64,000 nt of DNA from Homarus americanus (Eukaryota; Arthropoda; Malacostraca; Decapoda; Nephropidae): positions 3,332,283 to 3,396,282 of the forward strand of contig NW_024722158.1 of assembly GCF_018991925.1 (NCBI RefSeq), in the 5' to 3' direction. This document shows, one piece after another, positions 56,586 through 64,000 of the stretch. A program made the position numbers and the translations under genes. The number at the start of each line of letters is the position of its first letter. The stretch's first letter is position 1. The notes beneath the pieces were generated by a model. It did no database searches. It was not told where the DNA came from and saw only the letters and a program-made list of their open reading frames with translations.

Positions 56586-57256
56586 GCGTCCATAAAGCTG
56601 TCAAACGCAACTAAGAACAACTCATGTCCTCTGTCAGTCAGTCAACCAGGGCGTTCATAGAGCTATCAGACGCAGGCAAGTAGACTAAACGCAAGATTTT
56701 CTCCGACCTTCCCGCCTCTCTCACTCCTGACAGCTCCTCCTTCGTCAGAGCTGGGAGTCACGTGACCTCACTCGTAACCCGGAGAGAGACCGTGAGCGAC
56801 ATGACCTCCAGCAGGCGTAGTGGTGACCTCCTCCAGGCCCGCACGCTCCCCACCCTCGCCAATTCCTGCCCCCGCGCCCTTGGTGGCTGTATTGATGGAC
56901 GGTGATGTGTGTGTGTGTATGTATGTATGTATGTATGAGTGCGTTTGTGGTGTATATGTGTTTGTGTGTGTGTATGTGTGTGTGTGTGTGTGTGTGTGTT
57001 TGTGTCCCCTTGTAAAAGTATTGTTTTTTTATATTCCCCCAACGTTTGTACCTGTGTGTGTGTGTGTATATGTAAAACACCATCGTATTATACAGTACAT
57101 GAACACAAACGTACATACATACATACATACATCTAAATACATAAATACATCTACATACATACATACATAACACAGGTGGTGGTAGTTCCTTTGTGTGTGT
57201 GTTACTGACGCCCTCACCTCTGACGAGTTACATAACAGGTGTGTCTTTTTTATAGT
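56586..57256. other. Intergenic DNA with (TG)n and (CATA)n
   Basis: (TG)n/(TATG)n at 56906-57003 and (CATA)n at 57112-57170. No gene seen. Confidence 0.45.
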
Positions 57257-57752
57257 GTGTTAGCGGGTCACGACACAACACAGTGTTAGCGGGTCACGAC
57301 ACAACACAGTGTTAGCGGGTCACACACAACACAGTGTTATTAGCGGGTCACACACAACACAGTGTTAGCGGGTCACGACACAACACAGTGTTAGTGGTTC
57401 ACGACACAACACGCGTTAGCGGGTCACACACAACACAGTGTTAGCGGGTCACGACACAACACAGTGTTATACCCACACAACACCGCGTTAGCGGAAACAC
57501 GACACAACATGCGTTAGCGGGTCACGACACAACATTAGTAGCATGGGTCACGACACAACACAGTGTTAGCGGGTCACGACACAACACAGTGTTATTAGCG
57601 GGTCACGACACACCACAGTGTTAGTACTGAGCGACACAACATTTCAGTGTTAGCGGGTCACGACACAACACAGTGTTAGCGGGTCACGACACAACACAGT
57701 GTTAGCGGGTCACGACACAACACAGTGTTAGCGGGTCACGACACAACACAAA
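57257..57752. repeat. 26-bp minisatellite, about 19 copies
   Basis: Unit GTTAGCGGGTCACGACACAA plus CACAGT. Copies abut directly with no spacers. A few contain odd interruptions (CAACATTTCAGTG near 57635, GCGGAAACACGAC near 57490, ATTAGTAGCATGGG near 57535). Confidence 0.95.
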
Positions 57753-57825
57753 GCCGTGTCAGTTGCCTACAAAAGTTAATAGGTGTGTGTTACGTGATTA
57801 AGTTACTGTTAGGAGTTTAATGCAA

Positions 57826-57829
<4 letters not shown>

Positions 57830-57868
<39 letters not shown>
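57830..57868. repeat. (TC)n microsatellite
   Basis: About 20 TC units, 120 bases upstream of the promoter-like segment. Confidence 0.95.
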
Positions 57869-57869
<1 letters not shown>

Positions 57870-57984
57870 CTTGAGTCTACCATCTAGTGTTCCTGTTGTT
57901 GATGAAACATAATGACTGTGGTTGTTACTTGTATTACCTCATTGTTCCTTCACTTTTGTTACGTATTACTCACCTAAATTATCT

Positions 57985-58170
57985 CGCGAGTAACGTCACG
58001 AGCGGCGAGAACCAATCAGACGTGCTAGAATCACCTACGTCATCACTAAGTCGTTTGCGGGAAAGAAAACTTTGGACCAATCGCCAGTCGCCGCCTTCAT
58101 GTTTACCTGAGCGGGGCGAGGCGTGGCGGCGGGTCTCGGTAGTGTGTTGCACCTGCCTCTGACCGTACAG
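57985..58170 (+). promoter_or_regulatory. Candidate promoter and first (noncoding) exon
   Basis: A CpG-rich stretch packed with proximal-promoter motifs: ACGTCA at 57993-57998, CCAAT at 58012-58016, TACGTCA at 58036-58042, the E2F-like GCGGGAAA at about 58058-58065, a second CCAAT at 58077-58081, and GC-box-like GAGCGGGGCGAGGCGTGGCG at 58110-58128. It ends in a consensus splice donor, CCGTACAG/GTGAGT, at 58170/58171. ATG 58099 is followed at once by an in-frame TGA, so the exon would be 5' UTR. Motif identities follow established consensus sequences. That they drive a real gene is inference; no coding exon is seen downstream within the window. Confidence 0.5.
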
Positions 58171-58854
58171 GTGAGTCTATTAGTGATAATCTTACGTAGA
58201 CATACATCGGTATATAGATCACTGGATAGATAGATAGAGTGGGGTATAGAATCAATGGATATAGGGACAGATGTAGTTAAATAGACAGAATGTGAAGTAT
58301 TTTTATTGACGGTAATACTGTCACAATGTTGAAATAGTAACCAACATAGGTCGAGTGTTAGTGGTCAGTGAGGTGTATCCAGTGACCCCATCCAGGAGAG
58401 GTGTGAGGGGGAGGGGGGGAGGGAGGCGGGGGTACAATTTTAGGTGGGTAATGGGCCAGACGTTGGTAGGAGATCTTCTTTAAGCCAAAGCTACACCAGA
58501 CTAGTCTTCTGCCCTGCCCGCCTCACACCGGGTCCGGGGGTTCTGTCAGATAGCGGGTTGTGCTTCCGAATAACAATTTGAACATAAATTAAAAAAACTC
58601 GTTATGAACTGTTATCATCCTCCTCTTCTCCCCTCCCTCCTCCTTCCTTCTTCTTCCTCCCCTTCCTCCTTCCTCCCTCCTTCCTTTCTTCCTTCCTTTC
58701 TTCCTTCTTCCCTCCTCCTTCCCTCCTCCTGAAGACCACAGTACCTCACGCACTCAATAGGCTACATCATGACCTCTCATTCACAAATACTCTTTATTAT
58801 TGTAAAGAGCTTGTGTCTTAACTTCAATTTGGCGAAAGTGGTATTATTACATTT
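58171..58854. other. Intergenic or first-intron DNA
   Basis: If the donor at 58171 is real, this and the following DNA would be intron. It holds a (GATA)-like stretch near 58225, a G-rich tract at 58405-58430 and a CCTTCCTT polypyrimidine tract at 58617-58732. No coding exon recognised. Confidence 0.4.
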
Positions 58855-59282
58855 AGGAGGGGGTGAGAGGGAGTGAAGGAGGGGTGAGAGGAGTGAAGGA
58901 GGGGGGTGAGGGGGGAGAGGGAGTGAAGGGAGGGGGTGAGAGGGGGGAGAGGGAGGAAGGAGGGGGGGGAGGGGGAGGGATGAGAGGGGGGAGAGGGGAG
59001 AGGAAGGAGGTGAGAGGGGGGGAGAGGGAGTGAAGGAGAGGGGGAGAGGGGAGGAAGGAGAGGGGAGAGGGAGGAAGGAGGGGTGAGAGGGGGAGAGGGA
59101 GGAAGGAGGGGGTGAGAGGGAGTGAAGGAGAGGGGGTGGGGAGAGGGAGTGAAGGAGGGGGTGAGGGGGCAGAGGGAAGTGAAGGAGGGGGGTGAGAGGG
59201 GAGAGGAGGAAGGAGAGGGGGAGAGGGAGAAGGAGGTGGGGTGAGAGGGAGGAAGTGTGTGAGGAGTGAGGAAGGTGAGAGG
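58855..59282. repeat. GAAGGAGGGGGTGAGAGGG minisatellite
   Basis: About 430 bases of irregular 20-28-base purine units with almost no pyrimidine except T. Minus-strand Ser/Pro/Leu frames are its translation. Confidence 0.92.
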
Positions 59283-59547
59283 TGTATTATGGAGTGGTAG
59301 GCAGGTACGATAACACTCAGACACATACACTTACAAAAAAGGTTCCTGTAGAGTGTGACTTGAGTATTGACCCGCCCAGGAGCCGAGAAAATGATCTCCC
59401 CAGCAGGAGTGGAATTCGCTGCCTCCCCACGTAATGATCTGCACCTTCAGGGTCATTGAATGTGTCCTTCAGGGTGGTGCTGTGGACCCCCGAGGATGTG
59501 GGAGAAATAGAAAAGAAGTAAAAACGTTCTATCGCAATCCAGGATGG

Positions 59548-59613
<66 letters not shown>

Positions 59614-60887
59614 ACGTGAGGGTGATAGGGTTGAAAGCGAGCTGTCAATGTGGAGTTGAAAGTCTTCTCCCTCCCTTCCCTCTCCCTCCCAAGAAGCAAT
59701 ATCAGGTAGACGTCAGGTAGATTGTGAGAGACGTGATGTTTATATCTGGTAGGTGAGGATGGTGGTAGTGGCGGTGGTGGGGATGGAGGTGGTAGTGGTG
59801 GTGGTGGGGATGTGGTGGTGGTGGTAGTGGTGATAATGGTGGTTATGGTGGTAGTGGTAACAACTAAATCATATAATGTTGTTGTGTTGTGCCTTCCAGA
59901 GTGACGGCACCAATTTCCCCACCTGGGTGAGATAAATGTATAGGGGAAGAGCTCTCCCCCTCCCCCTTCCAGCACTTTCCATTTCCTCTCTCCCTGTCCC
60001 TCCCCCTGACTCTTCCTCTGGACCCTCCTTCACCCCCTCACGCTTGCCCCAGCCTCCCACCCCCTCCCCCACCTTCCTCACCCCCCCAGGAACCTCCCAC
60101 ACCTCGAACAAATAACAATAAATTTTAACCAAACAAAACGCATCAATAATCATATTTTTTCACCATCGCCTGGCCTGGCTTGAAGTGTCTTAGGAGAGGC
60201 TAGGGTGACGTAGTGTGGACCTGGCCAGTGGTGAGGATAAACACTTTGTTATTTTTCGTCGCTGGGTTTTGTGTCGTAGAACTTTCTCCTCAGGGACTTG
60301 AGTGTGTACAGCCTGGCGGGGAGCGACTGTATGTGCGTGTGGTTGTTCAGACAGCAGCTACCTCCTCGACAAGTTTGGGAGCCAAGAAGAGGGTGTGTGG
60401 GCGTGTGGTGGGCGGTCGTGCCCCTGTGGTCACCTCCTGCAATAGCCTCTACGATTCGTTTCCCTTGCTGCGTTGTGTTTACCTCACTGACAATTAACCT
60501 GTGTGTCTCTTTGTACATACGTTGAGAGAGAAGACCTGGCGTAAGGTAGGTGTGTGATGGCGAACGTCCGTCTGGCGTATACGTAACTTCTAATCACGTC
60601 TTTAGGAAGGAGGCTGTAGGAACGTCAGGCGCTGGTGATTTCTTGTACTTTTTGTGATAGAGGGCGTGTGTGTGTGTGTGTGTGTGTGTGTGTCGTGGTG
60701 AAGCCCATGTTGGTAATAGTTTGTTTATTCAGCATTATTAGTGTTGTCTTATGAATGCTGTTTCCACACACTTAATATAAAGAAAAATATGACTGGTAAA
60801 ATTGGCTATTGGCTTCAACACACACACACAGGTTATAAATTTTAGAACCTGTGTCTAAAATTTGTGTGGTCAAGGATAACTACATGT
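59283..60887. other. Intergenic DNA with (TG)n, GGT-rich and C-rich tracts
   Basis: (TG)n with TTTG interruptions at 59547-59610, GGTGGTAGTGGTGGTGGGGA-type DNA at 59757-59863, a C-rich tract at 59958-60095 and (TG)n at 60666-60693. A 94-codon plus frame at 60213-60497 begins hydrophobic (LLFFVAGFCVVEL) but has no recognised family. I do not call it. Confidence 0.45.
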
Positions 60888-60929
60888 TGTTGTGGTTGTT
60901 GTTGTTGTTGTGGTGGTTGTGGTTGTTGT

Positions 60930-60960
<31 letters not shown>

Positions 60961-60996
60961 GTTGTGGTTGTTGTGGTTGTTGTTGTGGTTGTTGAT
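60888..60996. repeat. (GTT)n / GTGGTT repeat
   Basis: Mixed GTT and GTG triplets. Confidence 0.92.
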
Positions 60997-61325
60997 TGAA
61001 GGTGAAAGCATAATACCCAATCTATTACACAAAGTAGTAACACATTCCTTCAAATACACGCACACACACATACATACACAAGCTACACACACACACACAC
61101 ACAGGACTATTCAGATACGCACATGAACCTGGTAAATAAGAAACACCTTACACAGAATAACCTAACCTAAGCGCCTCAATACCTGAAGGGGTAGCTGAAG
61201 GTGGAGAGGAGGAGGAGATGAGGAAGGAACAGGAGTTTTAAAATTCCCGGTTTACTAAAGTGTTTAATAAGACTTAAAACGTGAACTATTGGTTTAATGT
61301 TTTATATATAATTAGTGTTAGTGGT
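60997..61325. other. Intergenic DNA with (AC)n
   Basis: (AC)n at 61058-61103 and inverted TTAGG (AACCTAACCTAAG) at 61159-61171. No gene. Confidence 0.45.
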
Positions 61326-61440
61326 TTAAAGTTCCAGCTGGTCTCCTGTAATAGGTTTAAAGTTCCAGCTGGTCTCCTGTAATAGGTTTAAAGTTCCAGC
61401 TGGTCTCCTGTAATAGGTTTAAAGTTCCAGCTGGTCTCCT
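61326..61440. repeat. 31-bp tandem repeat, 3.7 perfect copies
   Basis: Unit TAAAGTTCCAGCTGGTCTCC plus TGTAATAGGTT. Copies are identical, implying recent expansion. Each contains CCAGCTGG, a perfect 8-base palindrome. Confidence 0.95.
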
Positions 61441-61582
61441 GGTCTTGTGTGTGTCTCCAGGAAGGCTTATATACTGTCGGTGGGCTGTTGGTGGCGAATA
61501 TAGGCTTAAATTGGTGTTTCCTGTGCTGGGGGGGGGGAGTGTACAGGGTGATATACCGCCTTATTTAGAGCTTTGGCGGGAC
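61441..61582. other. Short unique spacer
   Basis: Nothing recognisable apart from a G run at 61530-61538. Confidence 0.35.
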
Positions 61583-61594
61583 AGACAGACAGAC

Positions 61595-61645
<51 letters not shown>

Positions 61646-61646
61646 C
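61583..61646. repeat. (GACA)n(GATA)n microsatellite
   Basis: Three GACA then about twelve GATA units. Confidence 0.96.
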
Positions 61647-61659
61647 AGAGAGAGAGGAA

Positions 61660-61905
61660 GAGTGTGATGGAGGGAATGGGAGGGATTGATGGAGGGTGTG
61701 GAGGAGGGGATGGGAGGGTCAGAAGAGAGTGGAGGAGGGAATGGGAGGGAGTGATGGAGGGTGTGGAGGAGGGGATGGGAGGGTCAGAAGAGAGTGGAGG
61801 AGGGAATGGGAGGTTGTGGAGGTGGGAATGGGAGGGAGGGGTATGGAGGGACTGGAGGAGGGGTATGGATGGAGTGAAGGAGGGGTCGGGAGGGAGTGGT
61901 CATAA
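61660..61905. repeat. GGGAATGGGAGGGAGTGATG minisatellite
   Basis: Composite units of about 62 bases (for example 61695-61756 and 61757-61818) made of GGAGGGTGTGGAGGAGGGGA and GGGTCAGAAGAGAGTGGAGG. Purine-rich plus strand. Confidence 0.88.
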
Positions 61906-61983
61906 AGGTGATGTTGTCTTGGTAACCGTCTGGCTGGAGGCTGCCCGCTCCAGAATATTCCCTCCACCACGTGTACACCAACC

Positions 61984-62080
61984 CTCCACGCACTCCCCTC
62001 CACGCACGCCCCTCCACGCACTCCCCTCCACGCACTCCCCTCCACGCACGCCCCTCCACGCACTCCCCTCCACGCCATCT
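61984..62080. repeat. 14-bp CCTCCACGCACTCC minisatellite, seven copies
   Basis: Units alternate CACTCC and CACGCC. Followed at 62119-62177 by a two-copy duplication of CAGTTTAAACCAGCAGACAG-type DNA. Confidence 0.92.
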
Positions 62081-63063
62081 CCCTCCACCTGTGTGAATCC
62101 AGCCACTTGCAAAATATAATCAGTTTAAACCAGCAGACAGTCAAATCAGTCAGTTTATACCAGCAGACAGTCAAATCACGGCTTACGGAAATTGCGTCGT
62201 GTTTTGAGGTGATAAAAATAGTAATGCTGAACCACGATTTTTATCCAGTTTCGTTTTAGTCAATATGAAGACCCGGGTTGGGCCAAAGCATGGCCAGTGT
62301 GTGTGTGTCGCTACTGGTGCTCGCCGGAATACATCTCGTGCCCGAGTTAATCAGAAACGAGGATTTTTTCCCCTGTAGTCACGAACGAACACAGATACTT
62401 ATTTTTTTTTTAAGGGCGATAGCTTAGCCCTTTGATGGTAGTTAAACCCTTTGGTGATATTTTAACCCTTTAACTGGTTGTATAAATAATAATGGTTGCC
62501 CCTCGTGTGAATTTGGGTAAAGTGTATAGAAGGCTATCGCCATCACAGCCACCCACACCTTAAGTTAACGAGTCGCATGAGCTAGTATCAAGTAATAGTA
62601 CGACAGACCGGACAACTCACCAACTGCACTGGCTAACCGTATCCTAGAGCACGATCCGAAAACACACACACACACACACACACACGCACTAATCACCAAG
62701 TAATATGCCCAACACGTACACAGTGGGTGTGTATCCCGGCATCAGTACAGCACCAAGAACATTATCCTCTCTTTGAAGTAAGGCGTTTGTGTGTGTGTGT
62801 GTTTGGGAAGCTTACAGGGCAGTAGACGGGGAGTGTATTGTGCTCTTACTGGTGTGTGGCGGCTGGGAAGTGGTGATGAGGCGGGTGGTGGCTGGTCCAG
62901 TGTTATTAAAGGTTTAATTCTTGTGTGGGTAATGTTTTGCAGACGTTGGTACTCTCTCTCTCTCCAGCCGGGTGAGCTAGATGAAATTGATGGATGATTT
63001 CTCGACTGACCATTACTTGGGTGAGGCCGGATGTGTCCCATAACTTGTGGCTTAACTTGGCAT

Positions 63064-63066
<3 letters not shown>
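62081..63066. other. Intergenic DNA, no gene seen
   Basis: The two-copy duplication at 62119-62177, a T run at 62402-62413 and (AC)n at 62662-62686. Repeated AGCCCTTTGATGG / AACCCTTTGGTGA / AACCCTTTAACTG strings at 62429-62473 form a degenerate short repeat. No coding sequence. Confidence 0.4.

Positions 63067-63154
<88 letters not shown>
63067..63154. repeat. (TG)n microsatellite, longest in the window
   Basis: About 44 uninterrupted TG units. Confidence 0.97.
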
Positions 63155-63155
<1 letters not shown>

Positions 63156-63302
63156 TCGTAACCAAATGAGAGAGAGAGAGAGACAGGTTGTGCATTTTGT
63201 ATGAAGGTAAGTTTTTAGAGCAAGAGTTTGCCCAGGGTAAGTACAGCGACTCGGCTGTAAACTTGTGGCCACAGAGATGAAATTCGGGGAGTCCCTCAAG
63301 GG

Positions 63303-63337
<35 letters not shown>

Positions 63338-63586
63338 TGTAGGGGGTGTTCTCCTCCCTGGAATACTTGACCTTTATTTTCGCGACCCTCCTGCCTATCG
63401 TCTCACCTCCTGCTGCCACTGGGTATAAACGCCCTAGGAGACAGAGGTAGTGGACGAGAATAGGTCACTCCGCGGATGTGTGAGGTAAACAAACGCTAAG
63501 TCTTAAAGCACAGTGACGAAGGTGATTTTTCTCTCGTCCTGGGAAAACACGCGAAGGTCACCGCCATTTTTGTTAGTCATGGGACA
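63155..63586. other. Intergenic DNA with a second (TG)n
   Basis: (TG)n at 63303-63340. Otherwise unique; no gene. Confidence 0.45.
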
Positions 63587-63805
63587 GGGGTGACGCTTGG
63601 GGGTCTACAGGACAGAGGGGTGACGCTGGAGGGTCTACAGGACAGAGGGGTGACGCTGGAGGGTCTACAGGACAGAGGGGTGACGCTGGAGGGTCTACAT
63701 GACAGAGGGGTGACGCTGGGGTCTACAGGACAGAGGGGTGACGCTTGGGGGTCTACAGGACAGAGATGTGACGCTTGGGGGTCTACAGGACAGAGAGGTG
63801 ACCAA
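63587..63805. repeat. 30-bp minisatellite, seven copies
   Basis: Unit GACGCTGGAGGGTCTACAGG plus ACAGAGGGGT. Later copies lose bases. The plus-strand frame (VTLEGLQDRG repeated) is open because the unit is a multiple of three. Confidence 0.94.
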
Positions 63806-64000
63806 TACTTTTTTAAGCGAAGAGCGGCAGGGAAGAGATCACACGAGGGAATTACAAGTTAGAATATTATATATACAAAATACGTGACGCGGCAAGGGAT
63901 TCTGTTGGCCTGGGTCGTCTCGGTACAAAGGAGGGAACTGGTTAGCGTCCCTTACCTTTGATCTGACAGTGTTCAAGGCTCACCCAACCTGTACGTGCAC
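63806..64000. other. Unique DNA at the window end
   Basis: Nothing recognisable in the last 195 bases. Confidence 0.35.

Noticed and set aside
55796..56620. Three overlapping minus-strand frames of 204-274 codons with a membrane-protein look
   Set aside because: All are the 23-bp array read in its three frames; the unit has no stop on that strand.
57257..57752. CRISPR-like regular repeats
   Set aside because: Units of 26 bases abut with no spacers, and the context is eukaryotic; an ordinary minisatellite.
60213..60497. 94-codon frame with hydrophobic start resembling a signal peptide
   Set aside because: No cleavage-site-like context that I trust, no domain, and an overlapping antisense frame of similar length.
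61664..62174. Overlapping plus and minus frames up to 151 codons
   Set aside because: They span purine-rich and 14-bp minisatellites and contain no unique protein-like segment.

Overview
The window looks like nuclear DNA from an arthropod, most likely a decapod crustacean. I infer this from four things. (1) Microsatellite and minisatellite density is extreme: long (TG)n, (TC)n and G-rich arrays occur every 1-2 kb. (2) Interstitial TTAGG, the common arthropod telomere motif, recurs; the best run is nine units near 42.45 kb. (3) Remnants of non-LTR retrotransposons carry a reverse-transcriptase C-terminus, an AATAAA and an (ATT)n tail, and there is a tRNA-like SINE head. (4) No compact gene order or bacterial ribosome-binding sites are present. 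The order assignment is inference; the sequence contains no named marker gene.

Layout. 1-11 kb: intergenic DNA broken by G-rich minisatellites (1-236, 4.2, 5.6-5.9, 6.1-6.5 and 9.0-9.5 kb), with a set of CCAAT/CRE-like units near 2.65-2.75 kb. 11.8-12.7 kb: a SINE-like head facing the 3' end of a LINE. 13.3-16.6 kb: a 24-bp minisatellite, then a 2-kb ACTACACCC-type satellite. 16.7-21.9 kb: the only substantial protein-like block, two adjacent intronless plus-strand loci that encode very charged repeat proteins. Both are broken by in-frame stops and small indels, and one 18-bp array carries 22 in-frame TAG codons. 22-43 kb: an (AT)n tract and mostly non-coding DNA with large arrays (23.5-24.2, 26.0-26.6, 33.3-34.7 kb). 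43.4 kb: a complete non-autonomous hAT element with a perfect 8-bp target duplication. 50.2 kb: a decayed LINE C-terminal zinc finger. 52.9-59.3 kb: more arrays, and between them (58.0-58.17 kb) a promoter-like segment with two CCAAT boxes, CRE half sites, an E2F-like site and a splice donor. 59.3-64 kb: low-complexity DNA ending in a 30-bp array.

I find no intact multi-exon gene of recognised function, no rRNA and no credible tRNA. Almost all long open frames are by-products of tandem repeats whose unit is a multiple of three or lacks stops. The best candidate for something undescribed is the 16.7-21.9 kb charged-repeat block. A second is a roughly 55-bp motif that abuts TTAGG runs in at least two places. 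Several small indels and odd A/T interruptions inside homogeneous arrays could be assembly errors, so the breaks in the charged-repeat block should be read with that in mind.
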